NCBI RefSeq assembly: GCF_038593265.1
Contig: NZ_CP151979.1
Span: 2,308,001-2,372,000 of the forward strand
Source: Ureibacillus sp. FSL W7-1570
Lineage (GTDB): Bacteria > Bacillota > Bacilli > Bacillales_A > Planococcaceae
DNA: 64,000 bases
Reading direction: 5' to 3'
Below the pieces are notes generated by a model that made no database searches, was not told the origin of the DNA, and worked only from the letters and a program-made list of their open reading frames with translations. Both the position numbers and the translations under genes were made by a program. Below are positions 34,906 to 45,455 of this stretch, piece after piece. Numbering within the stretch: the stretch's first letter is position 1; each line of letters starts with the position of its first letter.

Positions 34906-37900
34906 TTATTCGATTTCAATTAATAGGTCGCCAGTGGAAATGGAGTCGCCCTCTTTGACGTAAATTTCTTTTACCACACCGTCTTTTGGCGCCTGCACAG
35001 TTGTTTCCATCTTCATGGCTTCCGTAATTAATAAATGGTCGCCCCGCTTGATCGGACTGCCTTTAGATACTACCACTTTCAAAATTGTACCCGGCATCGT
35101 TGCACCGATTTGATTTGGATTGGATGGGTCCGCTTTGACGGCTTTATTACCCGTTGCCTCCACCGTCATATCTTGTACGACAATTTCCCGAGGTTGGCCG
35201 TTAATTTCAAAGTAAATTACCCGTGTACCATCATGTTGAGGCTCGCCAATGGACACTAATTTAATAATCAATGTTTTTCCTTTTTCAATTTCCACTTCAA
35301 TTTCTTCGCCCAGGCGCAAACCATATAAGAATGTTGGAGTATCTAATACAGAAATGTCACCATATTGGGCACGCACTTTAGCGTATTCTTCAAATACTTT
35401 TGGATATAGTGCATAGGAGATTAAATCTTTCTCAGTCGGTTTGAATCCAACTTTTTCTTCCAGCTCAACAGCAAGTTTACTAAAATCAACCGGCTCAAGC
35501 AGTTCACCAGGGCGCACCGTAATTGGCTTGCGGTCTTTTAGTATAAGCTTTTGCAGTTTTTTCGGGAATCCGCCATAAGGCTGTCCTAGATAACCTTGGA
35601 AAAATTCAATGACGGAATCAGGGAAGTCAAGCGTTTTCCCGCGCTCAAAAATATTTTCTTCATCTAAATCATTTTGCACCATAAAAAGCGCCATATCGCC
35701 AACAACTTTTGATGATGGCGTTACTTTTACAATATCGCCAAACATTAAATTGACGCGGGAATACATTTTCTTTACTTGCTCCCAGCGGTCCCCAAGCCCT
35801 ACTGCTTTCGCTTGTTGCTGCAAGTTGCTGTATTGTCCGCCAGGCATTTCGTGTACATACACTTCTGAATGAGGGGCATTCATGCCGCTTTCGAAATCCA
35901 CATAATATTTTCGCACATCCGCCCAATAGTAAGATAGTTTTTCAAGGGATTCTATATCCGCTCTAACTTGCCGTTTTTCGCCGCTTAAAGCATAGTAGAG
36001 CGAATTGGCGCTTGGCTGAGATGTTAAGCCAGCCATGGAACCTAATGCCGTATCAATAATGTCCACTCCTGCTTCAATGGCTTTTGCATAAACGAAAATC
36101 CCATTTCCACTTGTATCATGAGTATGGAGATGAATTGGCAAATCTGTTGTTTCCTTCAATTCGGAAATTAAACGATAAGCTGCATTTGGTTTAAGCAGCC
36201 CTGCCATATCTTTAATGGCTAAAATATGCGCGCCGGCCTGTTCTAATTGTTTTGCCATTTCCTTGTAATATTGCACCGTATATTTTGCTCTTCCATCATC
36301 TAAAATATCGCCCGTATAGCAGATTGCCGCTTCTGCCACTTTTCCGTTGAGGCGAACTTCGTCAATGGCCACTTCCATCGCTTTTACCCAGTTCAATGAA
36401 TCGAAAATGCGGAATACATCAATACCGGACTGAGCTGATAATTTTATAAACTCGCGGATGACGTTATCCGGATAGTTGGAATACCCTACCGCATTGCTTC
36501 CTCTAAATAACATTTGGAACAAGATATTTGGAATTTTTTTGCGCAATGTTTCCAATCGATCCCAAGGGTCTTCTTTTAAAAAGCGATACGCTACATCGAA
36601 AGTTGCTCCTCCCCACATTTCAAGGGAGAAGAAATCGTTCATCAATTGGCTTGTAGCATCGGCAATTTCAAACATATCTTTCGAACGAACGCGTGTGGCA
36701 AGGAGCGATTGATGGGCATCCCGGAATGTTGTATCGGTAAGCAGTACATCATCTTGGGCTTTAATCCATTGGATAAGTCCAGCCACGCCTTGTTCATCTA
36801 AAATTTGTTTTGTACCAGTTACCTTTTTTTCAGGTACAGTCGGAATATGAGGCTGAACAAAGATTGGTTTTGGCCGCTTTTCGATTCCAGGGAAGCCATT
36901 TAATGTCACATTGCCGATATAGTTTAACAGCTTTGTCGCACGGTCTTTCCGTTCTTTAAATTCAAATAATTCCGGTGTTGTATCAATAAAGCTTGTATCG
37001 AATTGGCCGCTTAAAAATTTCTCATGGTTTACGACATTTTCTAAAAACGGAATATTGGTTTTCACACCTCGAATACGGAACTCCCGCAAATTGCGATCCA
37101 TTTTTTGCGCTGCTTCTTCAAAGGTTCTTCCCCAAGTCGATAGTTTCACAAGCAACGAATCATAGTGAGGAGTAACAACTGCGCCTTGGAAACCGTTCCC
37201 TGCATCTAAACGGACACCAAAACCGCCGGATGAGCGATACACCATAATTTTTCCTGTATCCGGCATAAAATGGTTTTTTGGATCTTCCGTTGTAATCCGT
37301 GATTGAATGGCATAGCCAAATAAAGGAATCTTTTCTTGCTCAGGAATCCGAATTGCTTTACTGTGTAGTCCATGACCTTCCGCAATTTTAATTTGCGCCT
37401 GAACAATATCAACTCCTGTAATCATTTCGGTAATGGTATGTTCCACTTGAATGCGCGGGTTTACCTCAATAAAGTAAAAATTATCGCCCGTTACTAAAAA
37501 CTCCACTGTCCCTGCATTCACATACTGCACATTTTTCATCAATTTTACAGCTGCTTCGCAAATGCGGCGGCGCAACTCTTCTGAAATTGAGATAGATGGC
37601 GCAATCTCTACCACTTTTTGATGGCGGCGTTGAATTGAGCAATCCCGTTCATATAAATGCACGATATTGCCGGCTTCATCCCCTAAAATTTGAACCTCTA
37701 TATGTTTTGGTTTAACAATGGCTTTTTCCACGTAAACCTCATCCGAACCAAAAGCCGCTTTTGCTTCGGATTTGGCCCGTTCAAAAGCCTCTTTTAAATC
37801 GCTTGCCTTTTCCACAAGGCGCATTCCTCTGCCTCCACCGCCAAGTGCAGCTTTAATCATAATGGGGTAGCCGTATGTATCTGCAAACTGTTCAACTTCT

Positions 37901-38334
37901 TCCAAACTTTTTACTGGCCTATCTGTACCTGGAATGACAGGAATTCCAGCAGCGATGGCTTGTTCGCGAGCCTTTACTTTATCCCCAAATATGCTTAAAT
38001 GTTTTGATTTTGGTCCAATGAAGATGATTCCTTCTTCTTCGCAACGGCGAGCAAACTCTACATTCTCTGATAAAAAGCCATATCCCGGGTGAATAGCATC
38101 CACATTTGCTTCTTTTGCTATTTTTAAAATTCCTTCAATATCTAAATAAGCATCAATCGGTTTTTTTCCATTTCCTACTAAGTAGGATTCATCCGCTTTA
38201 AAACGATGAATGGCGCCGCTATCCTCATGGGAATAAATTGCAACGGTTTTTATTTTCAATTCAGTACATGCGCGGAAAATGCGGATGGCAATTTCGCCGC
38301 GGTTTGCTACTAAGACTTTTTCAATTTTTTTCAT
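34906..38334 (-). CDS. pyc: Pyruvate carboxylase
   Basis: 1142 residues from the ATG at 38334, which follows GGGGGGAAAACTT; a start five codons upstream contains that site and is unlikely. All domains are present: biotin carboxylase (1-450, VLVANRGEIAIRIFRAC, ATP loop KAALGGGGRGM, EVNPRIQVEHT), carboxyltransferase (530-800, TDTTFRDAHQSLLATRVR), PC tetramerisation region, and biotin carboxyl carrier with EAMKMET at the C-terminus. Converts pyruvate to oxaloacetate with ATP and bicarbonate. It follows lutP by 73 bases on the same strand, so imported lactate can be led through pyruvate to oxaloacetate. Confidence 0.97.
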   Translation of the reverse strand: MKKIEKVLVANRGEIAIRIFRACTELKIKTVAIYSHEDSGAIHRFKADESYLVGNGKKPIDAYLDIEGILKIAKEANVDAIHPGYGFLSENVEFARRCEEEGIIFIGPKSKHLSIFGDKVKAREQAIAAGIPVIPGTDRPVKSLEEVEQFADTYGYPIMIKAALGGGGRGMRLVEKASDLKEAFERAKSEAKAAFGSDEVYVEKAIVKPKHIEVQILGDEAGNIVHLYERDCSIQRRHQKVVEIAPSISISEELRRRICEAAVKLMKNVQYVNAGTVEFLVTGDNFYFIEVNPRIQVEHTITEMITGVDIVQAQIKIAEGHGLHSKAIRIPEQEKIPLFGYAIQSRITTEDPKNHFMPDTGKIMVYRSSGGFGVRLDAGNGFQGAVVTPHYDSLLVKLSTWGRTFEEAAQKMDRNLREFRIRGVKTNIPFLENVVNHEKFLSGQFDTSFIDTTPELFEFKERKDRATKLLNYIGNVTLNGFPGIEKRPKPIFVQPHIPTVPEKKVTGTKQILDEQGVAGLIQWIKAQDDVLLTDTTFRDAHQSLLATRVRSKDMFEIADATSQLMNDFFSLEMWGGATFDVAYRFLKEDPWDRLETLRKKIPNILFQMLFRGSNAVGYSNYPDNVIREFIKLSAQSGIDVFRIFDSLNWVKAMEVAIDEVRLNGKVAEAAICYTGDILDDGRAKYTVQYYKEMAKQLEQAGAHILAIKDMAGLLKPNAAYRLISELKETTDLPIHLHTHDTSGNGIFVYAKAIEAGVDIIDTALGSMAGLTSQPSANSLYYALSGEKRQVRADIESLEKLSYYWADVRKYYVDFESGMNAPHSEVYVHEMPGGQYSNLQQQAKAVGLGDRWEQVKKMYSRVNLMFGDIVKVTPSSKVVGDMALFMVQNDLDEENIFERGKTLDFPDSVIEFFQGYLGQPYGGFPKKLQKLILKDRKPITVRPGELLEPVDFSKLAVELEEKVGFKPTEKDLISYALYPKVFEEYAKVRAQYGDISVLDTPTFLYGLRLGEEIEVEIEKGKTLIIKLVSIGEPQHDGTRVIYFEINGQPREIVVQDMTVEATGNKAVKADPSNPNQIGATMPGTILKVVVSKGSPIKRGDHLLITEAMKMETTVQAPKDGVVKEIYVKEGDSISTGDLLIEIE

Positions 38335-38407
38335 AAGTTTTCCCCCCATTACTCAAAATTGTTAGCAGCATCATCTATAACAGACAATACTGCTAAGATT
38401 TCAGAAC

Positions 38408-40075
38408 TTATGGAATTATCCATGTAAGTACCGTGCTTTGCAAAAATGTAATGATACATATGCAGAGAAGTAAAATGAGACTATATTTTAAGGCAAATTT
38501 TAACAACTCTGATTCTCTTCCGATTAATCCCACCGCTGCAGCAGCTACAGCTAATGTTTGCGGCGAAATCATTTTTCCAGTCACGCCTCCCGATGTGTTG
38601 GCAGCCAACGCAAGAACCGGATCCATGCCGATGGATTCAGACGTAACTTGCTGCAACTTGGCAAACAATACGTTGGAAGATGTATCCGAACCTGTAACAA
38701 ACACACCAATCCAGCCAAGCACCGGTGAGAAGAACGGGAATAAAGCTCCTGTTTTTGCCAATACTAAACCTAAAGTCGTCATCATGCCGGCTGTGTTTGC
38801 CACATAAGCATAACCAACAACGCAGCAAATAGTTAAAAGCGGGAATTTAATTTCGTTGATGGTTTCACCAAAAGTTTTTACCCATTTACCCCAAGAAACT
38901 TTCAATAGAAACTTAGATACTATAGCAGCAAATAAAATGGCTGTTCCCGCAGCACCTAATAATTCGAATTTATACACTGCCGCAATTTCTTTGCCTGTTG
39001 AACCATCAATCACTTGATTATGTAAAAACGGTACTTCCGGATAGAACGTGAGCGCACCACCAATGTTATTCACAAAGGTTAAAAATGCGTTCCCGCCTTC
39101 ATATGTACCTAATAACGCCTTTTTGAAGGATGGAATTCCCCAGGCAGAAATAAATAGCGTTAATACAATAAACGGAGACCAAGCCCTTAAAATTTGTCCA
39201 CTAGTATAATGATTTTTTGTATCCTCCATTTGGCCATCCGTTTCAAAACGATAAATATGTTTTGGCTGCCAAAAGCGCAAGAAAATCGCTAAAGCTACTA
39301 AGGATACTAAGGATGAAATAATATCCGGCAATTCGGCGCCCAAATAATTGGAACTTAAAAATTGCGCCACTGCAAACGAAATACCGGATACTAAAATTGC
39401 AGGCAGCACTTCAAAAGCCCGTTTAAAACCGACCATAATCACCACTAAAACAAATGGAATAAATACGGCAATAATAGGCAATTGACGGCCTACCATTTTT
39501 GAAATTTCTAAAGCAGGAATCCCTGTAATCCCTTCCATTACGGTAATCGGTACCCCAATAGCCCCGAAAGCTACAGGAGCTGTGTTTGCAATTAAACAAA
39601 GGCCCGCCGCTTGCAACGGTTTAAAACCCAACCCTACTAGCAACGCCGCTGTAATGGCAACCGGAGCGCCAAATCCTGCTGCCCCTTCCAAAAATGCCCC
39701 AAAAGAAAAGGCTATCAATAGAGCCTGAATACGACGATCTTCAGTAATAGATAACACCGATGAACGAATAACATCAAAGTGTCCGGTTTTTACCGTCAAG
39801 TTATATAAAAATACGGACGTAATGATAATCCAGCCAATTGGAATGATTCCATATACAGCCCCTTGCGAAGCAGATGCTACTGCTGTCAAAACTGGCACCT
39901 TAAATGCTAAAACTGCAATGACGATAGCTATAATTAAAGTGGTTAGCCCCGCCATATACCCTTTCATTTTTTTAATAGCAAGCGCCCAGAAAAAATATAA
40001 AATAGGAATTGTTGCAACCAGGGCTGTCCACCCTAAACTGTTTCCAACTGCTGTAAAATTTTGAGTAAATGTCAT
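38408..40075 (-). CDS. lutP: L-lactate permease
   Basis: A 555-residue LctP-family transporter with about 13 membrane helices. Family motifs seen: SFGAFLEGAAGFGAPVAITA and, near the C-terminus, ANTSGGVTGKMISPQTLAVA. Imports lactate (and glycolate) with protons. Divergent from lutR, with a perfect GTCATC-T-GATGAC palindrome 38 bases upstream of its start that recurs before lutA. A further short inverted repeat TTAGCAG/CTGCTAA between lutP and pyc could be a weak attenuator. Confidence 0.95.
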   Translation of the reverse strand: MTFTQNFTAVGNSLGWTALVATIPILYFFWALAIKKMKGYMAGLTTLIIAIVIAVLAFKVPVLTAVASASQGAVYGIIPIGWIIITSVFLYNLTVKTGHFDVIRSSVLSITEDRRIQALLIAFSFGAFLEGAAGFGAPVAITAALLVGLGFKPLQAAGLCLIANTAPVAFGAIGVPITVMEGITGIPALEISKMVGRQLPIIAVFIPFVLVVIMVGFKRAFEVLPAILVSGISFAVAQFLSSNYLGAELPDIISSLVSLVALAIFLRFWQPKHIYRFETDGQMEDTKNHYTSGQILRAWSPFIVLTLFISAWGIPSFKKALLGTYEGGNAFLTFVNNIGGALTFYPEVPFLHNQVIDGSTGKEIAAVYKFELLGAAGTAILFAAIVSKFLLKVSWGKWVKTFGETINEIKFPLLTICCVVGYAYVANTAGMMTTLGLVLAKTGALFPFFSPVLGWIGVFVTGSDTSSNVLFAKLQQVTSESIGMDPVLALAANTSGGVTGKMISPQTLAVAAAAVGLIGRESELLKFALKYSLILLLCICIITFLQSTVLTWIIP

Positions 40076-40112
40076 GCTCTTTCCCCCAATGTTTCAAAAT
40101 ATCCCCTATCAA

Positions 40113-40125
40113 GTCATCTGATGAC
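40113..40125. promoter_or_regulatory. LutR operator upstream of lutP
   Basis: Palindrome GTCATCTGATGAC, embedded in AAGTCATCTGATGACCT, which occurs identically upstream of lutA at 41097-41113. Position between lutP and lutR and FadR-type symmetry point to LutR as the binder. Confidence 0.75.
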
Positions 40126-40282
40126 CTTATGACTTAGATTATAAATTGAATTTTTTTAAAATTCAATGTTGTTTTACTTGAGTTACACTTTTATCTTCTC
40201 TGAACGAGAAGATTTTTCATTGTACTTTCGGTATAATGTATAATTAATTTACCGATTTTGCTTGAAAAACGAGGTGGACTAT

Positions 40283-41002
40283 TTGAAACTTGCAAAAGTA
40301 AAAACGAAAAAAATTTACGAAGAAGTTTGTGAAATTCTTTATGAAAAGATCCGTACAGGCGAACTAAAACCAGGTGACCGTTTAGATTCTGTTGAATATT
40401 TAGCAGAGCAATTACAAGTCAGTAGATCCGCTGTTCGTGAAGCATTATCAGCCTTAAAAGCAATGGGGCTGATTGAAATAAAACAAGGCTCTGGCACATT
40501 TGTGAAAAACTTCCCTAAACAAAAACTGGAATTTCCTCTTTCTACGGCCATTATTACATACAGAGAATACGTCCCTCATTTGCTTGAATTAAGAAAAATT
40601 CTTGAAGTTGGGACGGCAAGAAGCGCAGCGAAAAACAGAACAAAAGAAGATCTTGTCATTTTAGAAGGAATCCTTGAGGAAATGAAAAACGTAGAAGGGG
40701 ATGAAGAGCTTGGTGAAAAAGCGGATTTCGAATTCCATAAGGCCATTGCAAATGCTTCCCACAACCCTCTGCTACCTAATTTACTAAACCAAGTATCTGG
40801 GCTTACGATTGAATTAATGCGAGAAACAAGGCGCATTTGGTTATTTTCTAAACAAACCACGATTGAACAATTATATGATGAACATATGCAAATTTATTTA
40901 GCTATCAAACAACAAAATCCCGAACTAGCAGAACTCGCCATGTATTCCCATTTAAATAACGTAGAAGAAATTTTAATGAAATATTTCGATATGGCTGAAT
41001 AA
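40283..41002 (+). CDS. lutR: FadR-subfamily GntR regulator LutR
   Basis: 239 residues from the TTG at 40283, which follows GAGGTGG by 5 bases; another TTG at 40262 has no such site. N-terminal winged helix IRTGELKPGDRLDSVEYLAE and QVSRSAVREALSALKAMGL, C-terminal FCD domain with ELRKILEVGTARSAA and the metal-ligand His in DFEFHKAIANASHNPLL. In B. subtilis LutR represses lutABC and lutP until lactate is present. Flanked on both sides by the same palindromic operator. Has its own terminator. Confidence 0.93.
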   Translation: MKLAKVKTKKIYEEVCEILYEKIRTGELKPGDRLDSVEYLAEQLQVSRSAVREALSALKAMGLIEIKQGSGTFVKNFPKQKLEFPLSTAIITYREYVPHLLELRKILEVGTARSAAKNRTKEDLVILEGILEEMKNVEGDEELGEKADFEFHKAIANASHNPLLPNLLNQVSGLTIELMRETRRIWLFSKQTTIEQLYDEHMQIYLAIKQQNPELAELAMYSHLNNVEEILMKYFDMAE

Positions 41003-41004
41003 GG

Positions 41005-41041
41005 AAAAGTGTAGAAGTTTAACCAGCTTCTGCACTTTTTT
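41005..41041 (+). terminator. Rho-independent terminator of lutR
   Basis: AAAAGTGTAGAAG pairs with CTTCTGCACTTTT (one wobble) and runs into TTATATTTT. Confidence 0.85.
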
Positions 41042-41098
41042 ATATTTTGTATTTTCAAAAAATTATAGTAGAATTTAAAAAAATGTGTTACTATTTAA

Positions 41099-41111
41099 GT
41101 CATCTGATGAC
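41099..41111. promoter_or_regulatory. LutR operator upstream of lutA
   Basis: Second copy of GTCATCTGATGAC. It lies directly after a possible -10 (TACTAT, 41089-41094), 36 bases before the lutA start, so a bound repressor would block the transcription start. Confidence 0.75.
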
Positions 41112-41146
41112 CTGTTGATTTATGTAGGATTATAGGGGGATTCATA

Positions 41147-41863
41147 ATGAAAGTCTCATTATTTGCGACATGCCTTGTCGATATGTTTCAAGGGAATGTA
41201 GGAAAAGCGACTGTTGAACTTCTTGAACGGCTTGGTTGTGAAATCGATTTTCCTTCATCACAAGTTTGCTGCGGACAGCCGGCTTATAACAGCGGATATG
41301 TAGAAGAATCAAAAGGTTCCATGAAAAACATGATTAAAGCATTTGAACATGCAGAATATGTTGTTACGCCATCAGGTTCTTGCGCATATATGTTCAAAGA
41401 ATATCCGCATATTTTTAAAGGGGATCCGGAATGGGAACAAAGAGCGCAACGTTTAGCAGATAAAACCTATGAATTAACCGACTTTATTGTAAATGTTTTA
41501 AAAATTGAAAATGTCGGAGCCCGGTTAAAAGGCAAAGCTACTTATCATACATCATGCCATATGACGAGACTTTTAGGAGTAAAAGATGCACCCATCCGAT
41601 TACTTCAAAATGTTGAAGGAATGGAATATGTTGAACTTCCAGGAAACGAGCGCTGCTGTGGATTTGGCGGTACATTCTCCGTGAAAATGGGGAATATTTC
41701 CGGAGAAATGGTGGATGAAAAAGTTCGCAATATCGAAGAAACAGGAGCGGATATTTTAGTTGGTGCAGATGCCGGATGCCTTATTAATATTGGAGGAAGA
41801 ATCAGCCGCACCGGAAAGCCGATTCGCGTTATGCATATTGCAGAAGTGTTAAATAGTCGCTAA
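41147..41863 (+). CDS. lutA: Lactate utilization protein LutA
   Basis: 238 residues with two cysteine-rich CCG domains: the first with [10 protein letters not shown] and GSCAYMF, the second with SCHMTR and CCGFGGTFS. Such domains bind [4Fe-4S] or related clusters and pass electrons. LutA, LutB and LutC together oxidise L-lactate to pyruvate in Bacillus. GGGGGATTCATA precedes the ATG. First gene of lutABC. Confidence 0.96.
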   Translation: MKVSLFATCLVDMFQGNVGKATVELLERLGCEIDFPSSQVCCGQPAYNSGYVEESKGSMKNMIKAFEHAEYVVTPSGSCAYMFKEYPHIFKGDPEWEQRAQRLADKTYELTDFIVNVLKIENVGARLKGKATYHTSCHMTRLLGVKDAPIRLLQNVEGMEYVELPGNERCCGFGGTFSVKMGNISGEMVDEKVRNIEETGADILVGADAGCLINIGGRISRTGKPIRVMHIAEVLNSR

Positions 41864-41876
41864 GGGGGGATTCATG

Positions 41877-43301
41877 ATGGCTATGAAAACAAGTGATGAA
41901 CATTTTAAAGAACGCGTAGAGACGAACTTAAACGATGCCTTTATGCGAGGCGCTATCTCCGCTGCCCAAGCCCGATTTCAAACCCGCCGTCAAGCTCGCG
42001 TGGAGGAATTAGGAAATTGGGAAGAATGGAGAGCTCATGGAGAAGAAATTCGAAAACACGTTTTAGAAAATTTAGATGCATATCTTTATGAGTTGAGCGA
42101 AAATGTGGCCAAACGAGGCGGCCATGTATTTTTCGCGAAAACAAAAGAAGACGCATCGAACTATATAAAAAACATCGCCATTCAAAAAGAAGCGAAAAAA
42201 ATTGTTAAATCTAAATCGATGGTGACAGAAGAAATCAATCTAAACGCAGCGTTGGAAGAAGCCGGCTGCAAAGTGGTGGAAACCGATCTGGCCGAGTTCA
42301 TTTTACAATTGAATGATCACGAGCCGCCTTCCCACATCATTGTGCCATCATTGCATAAAAACCGCCATCAAATACGGGAAATCTTTGCAAAAGTTGGCTA
42401 CGACAAATCAGAACAACCTGAAGAAATGGCGCTGTTTGCCCGCAAAAAGCTGCGCGAGGAATATTTAACAGCAGACATCGGCATTACAGGATGCAACTTT
42501 GCCATTGCCGAAAGCGGCACAGTGACTTTAGTGACAAATGAAGGAAATGCAGACCTTGTCTCAGCTCTGCCAAAAACTCAAATCGTGGTAATGGGGATGG
42601 AAAGAATTGTACCAACCTTTGAGGAAATGGAAGTTCTCGTCAGCCTATTAACTCGCAGCTCGGTCGGCCAACGATTAACAAGCTATATCACATTGCTGAC
42701 AGGCCCAAAAGGAGAAAACGAAACAGACGGTCCGGAAGAATTCCACTTAGTCATAGTAGATAATGGACGCTCGAAAATTTTAGGCACGGAATTCCAGCCT
42801 ATACTACAATGCATCCGCTGTGCAGCATGTGTCAATGTTTGCCCAGTGTATCGCCATGTAGGCGGCCACACTTACGGGTCCATTTATTCAGGACCGATTG
42901 GCGCCGTTTTATCGCCGCTGCTTGGAGGATATGACGACTTCAAAGAATTGCCGTATGCATCAAGCCTTTGCGGTGCATGTACAGAAGTATGCCCTGTAAA
43001 AATCCCTTTGCATCAATTATTACATTTGCATCGCCAAAAAATAGTGGAACAGGAAGGCAAGGCACCAATTTCCGAACGTCTGATCATGAAAGCCTTTGGA
43101 CTGGGCGCATCCACTTCACCGCTCTTTAATATGGCAACCAAAGTCGCTTCACCCGTCATGTCTCCTTTTGTAAAAGATGACAAAATCACACACGGGCCAG
43201 GGCCATTAAAAGCTTGGACGGAAGTGCGGGATTTTCCTGCACCGAATAAAGAAAGCTTCCGCCATTGGATGAAGCAGCGTCAGAAAGGAGAGAAATCATG
43301 A
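41877..43301 (+). CDS. lutB: Lactate utilization iron-sulfur protein LutB
   Basis: 474 residues from the ATG at 41877, 6 bases after GGGGGGA (an ATG at 41874 is too near). N-terminal LUD domain followed by two 4Fe-4S motifs, [19 protein letters not shown] and [13 protein letters not shown]. Electron-transfer component of the lactate oxidising complex. It lies 13 bases after lutA and overlaps lutC by 4 bases. Confidence 0.96.
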   Translation: MAMKTSDEHFKERVETNLNDAFMRGAISAAQARFQTRRQARVEELGNWEEWRAHGEEIRKHVLENLDAYLYELSENVAKRGGHVFFAKTKEDASNYIKNIAIQKEAKKIVKSKSMVTEEINLNAALEEAGCKVVETDLAEFILQLNDHEPPSHIIVPSLHKNRHQIREIFAKVGYDKSEQPEEMALFARKKLREEYLTADIGITGCNFAIAESGTVTLVTNEGNADLVSALPKTQIVVMGMERIVPTFEEMEVLVSLLTRSSVGQRLTSYITLLTGPKGENETDGPEEFHLVIVDNGRSKILGTEFQPILQCIRCAACVNVCPVYRHVGGHTYGSIYSGPIGAVLSPLLGGYDDFKELPYASSLCGACTEVCPVKIPLHQLLHLHRQKIVEQEGKAPISERLIMKAFGLGASTSPLFNMATKVASPVMSPFVKDDKITHGPGPLKAWTEVRDFPAPNKESFRHWMKQRQKGEKS

Positions 43302-44005
43302 CGATTCAAAATCGCGATGAATTCCTAAATCAAATTGCCAAAAGCCTCGGCCGCCCTGTTCGAACAAAAGTGGAACGTCCCGTTTGGAAATATTGCCCCC
43401 AACATGAAGTGTTAAAAAATGCATCCCAAGATGAACTGGTGGAAGTGTTGAAACAGCAATGCGAAAACATCCATACAACGTTCGTCCAAACAACAACCGC
43501 GGATTTGCCGAATGTACTTCATCAAGTGGTGAACGATTATGGAGGTGAATCGGTCATCACATGGAAAGACGACCGCTTTGAAAAATTCGGGGTGAAGAAA
43601 TGGATGGAAAATTTGCCGGAAAACGGCATCCACTTTTACGAGTGGAATCCGGACACCCCTGAGGAAAACATTCGCCAGGCCGAAAAGGCGAATATCGGTA
43701 TAACGATCAGCGAAACGACATTGGCCGAATCCGCCACCGCTATGCTTACCAGTCATCCAAACCGGGGACGCACAATGAACTTTTTGCCGCAAAAAGTGAT
43801 CGTGCTTATTCCGAAAAGTTCCATTGTCCCTAGAATGACGCAAGCTGCCCAAAAAATCCGCAAGCAAATCGAAAAGGGTCAACAAGTGCCATCCTGCATT
43901 TTATTTATGTCAGGACCAAGCAATTCAGCAGATATAGAATCCGTATTGATTGTCGGCGTGCATGGTCCGGTGAAAGCGACTTATATTATGATTGAAGATC
44001 AATAA
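43298..44005 (+). CDS. lutC: Lactate utilization protein LutC
   Basis: 235 residues from the ATG at 43298, with AAAGGAGAG upstream inside lutB. LUD-domain protein: [33 protein letters not shown] and the C-terminal [17 protein letters not shown] are family signatures. Partner of LutAB; last gene of the operon. Confidence 0.95.
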   Translation: MTIQNRDEFLNQIAKSLGRPVRTKVERPVWKYCPQHEVLKNASQDELVEVLKQQCENIHTTFVQTTTADLPNVLHQVVNDYGGESVITWKDDRFEKFGVKKWMENLPENGIHFYEWNPDTPEENIRQAEKANIGITISETTLAESATAMLTSHPNRGRTMNFLPQKVIVLIPKSSIVPRMTQAAQKIRKQIEKGQQVPSCILFMSGPSNSADIESVLIVGVHGPVKATYIMIEDQ

Positions 44006-44021
44006 TCATTGCTCCCATCAT

Positions 44022-44066
44022 AAAAAGCCACGAAATGTTGATAGAACAACCTTTTGCGGCTTTTTA
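44022..44066 (+). terminator. Terminator of lutABC
   Basis: AAAAAGCC at 44022-44029 pairs with GGCTTTTT ending at 44066; the inner arms (GAAATGTT, AACAACC) pair imperfectly. U-run follows. Confidence 0.7.
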
Positions 44067-44165
44067 TTCACCTTGCGGCCATTCAATTATTGGCATTTCA
44101 AATACCACAATTCTATAATTGATTACAAGGATTGTTTCTGTTTAACGGAAGGAAGGAGGGGCTTT

Positions 44166-44783
44166 ATGAAAATTATCGTCTTTGGAGCAACGGGTGGTGT
44201 TGGCCGTCATGTCGTTAAACAAGCCTTGGAAAAAGGCTTTGAGGTGACCGCTTTTGTACGCAATCCATCTAAACTTGAAGTTGAACATGACAAATTGCAC
44301 ATTATTCAAGGTGACGCCTTCAATAAGGAAGAAGTATCTGCAGCGATTGATGGCCATGATGCAGTCATATCCTGTTTAGGCTCAAGCCAAGGGATGAAAA
44401 AATCCAATGAACTGGAAGAGATGACAAAAAATATTGTGGATGGTATGAAGGAACATCAAGTAAAACGTATTATTTACACTGCTTCTGCTGGAATTGATGG
44501 GGAAATTCCGGGAATCAGCGGAAAAATGGTGATGAAAATGTTAAAAAACGCACTTACAGACCATCGCCATGCAGTGGATTATATTCAAGCTAATGGACTC
44601 CATTATACGATCGTACGGCCAATGGGTTTAACGAATGATCCATTTACCGGAAATTACAGGGAAGCCAAAGAAGGGGTTCCAAATAACGCAAGATCGATTC
44701 CCCGCGCAGATGTGGCCCATTTCATCGTGAAAGCCTTAACGGATCCACAGTATGAAAACACATCGATTGCTGTTGCGACATAA
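44166..44783 (+). CDS. NAD(P)-binding Rossmann protein (NmrA/SDR-like, YwnB type)
   Basis: 205 residues from the ATG at 44166, with GAAGGAGGGG upstream; the open frame extends 58 codons further without similarity. Starts MKIIVFGATGGVGRHVVKQA, a classical GxxGxxG dinucleotide fold, and has DAVISCLGSSQ, IIYTASAGIDGE and YTIVRPMGLT. These atypical SDRs reduce quinones, flavins or act as redox sensors; substrate unknown. Single gene. Confidence 0.9.
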   Translation: MKIIVFGATGGVGRHVVKQALEKGFEVTAFVRNPSKLEVEHDKLHIIQGDAFNKEEVSAAIDGHDAVISCLGSSQGMKKSNELEEMTKNIVDGMKEHQVKRIIYTASAGIDGEIPGISGKMVMKMLKNALTDHRHAVDYIQANGLHYTIVRPMGLTNDPFTGNYREAKEGVPNNARSIPRADVAHFIVKALTDPQYENTSIAVAT

Positions 44784-44802
44784 ATAGTGATTCAAAAAAT
44801 AA

Positions 44803-44895
44803 GGACAAATAGATGCTGCAGATGATGTTACCAATTTAATGCCTGGTGGACGACCATTTGACTATATGAAAAAATTACGAGAAAATATATTCTGA
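44803..44895 (+). pseudogene. Possible C-terminal gene remnant
   Basis: A short frame without start signal that reads DAADDVTNLMPGGRPFDYMK and ends KLRENIF, then TGA. Composition is protein-like and it ends just before padR, as if the 3' end of a deleted gene. I do not recognise the family. Confidence 0.3.
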
Positions 44896-44921
44896 ATTAT
44901 GAAGGAAAGGCGGATTATTCA

Positions 44922-45437
44922 TTGGAACATCGCTCACTCATTTTACTCGGATTACTCATGGGCCAAAGTCAACACGGATATCAAATCAATGAATTTATCG
45001 AAAGAAATTTAAGCGCAGTCACAGACATGAAAAAACCTACCGCCTATGCCACGCTGGATAAACTGCATCAACAAGGATATATTGATATTCAACTGGAACA
45101 GGAAGGAAATAGACCCACCCGGAAAGTGTATTCGATTAATGATAAAGGGCGGGAATATTTTTTTCAATTGCTTTTGGACAATCTTTCTTCCGCCGAGACC
45201 GTCCACTATAAGGGCGACATCGGATTGATGTTTATGGATTTTCTTCCAATGGAAAAAGTGATCCCGGCCTTAAAAGAACGGTTAAAGAAAAACAAAACTC
45301 TATTAGAAATGCTTGAACAGACGCCTCCCCATGAAACAGGAAGCGGTGTTAACCTGGCAGTTCAACATAAAATCACGATGCTGGAAGCAGAAATTGCTTT
45401 TCTTGAAAAAACCATTCAAAAACTTCTTCACCCCTAA
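44922..45437 (+). CDS. PadR-family transcriptional regulator
   Basis: 171 residues from a TTG at 44922. PadR winged helix: ILLGLLMGQSQHGYQINEFI, KKPTAYATLDKLHQQGYI and RKVYSINDKGREYFF, followed by a C-terminal helical dimerisation region (PF10400-like). Such proteins commonly repress a neighbouring multidrug or lipid ABC exporter. Here an ABC permease/ATPase pair follows, with two identical-type palindromes around its promoter. Confidence 0.92.
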   Translation: MEHRSLILLGLLMGQSQHGYQINEFIERNLSAVTDMKKPTAYATLDKLHQQGYIDIQLEQEGNRPTRKVYSINDKGREYFFQLLLDNLSSAETVHYKGDIGLMFMDFLPMEKVIPALKERLKKNKTLLEMLEQTPPHETGSGVNLAVQHKITMLEAEIAFLEKTIQKLLHP

Positions 45438-45455
45438 TAAATTTCTGAAACTATC

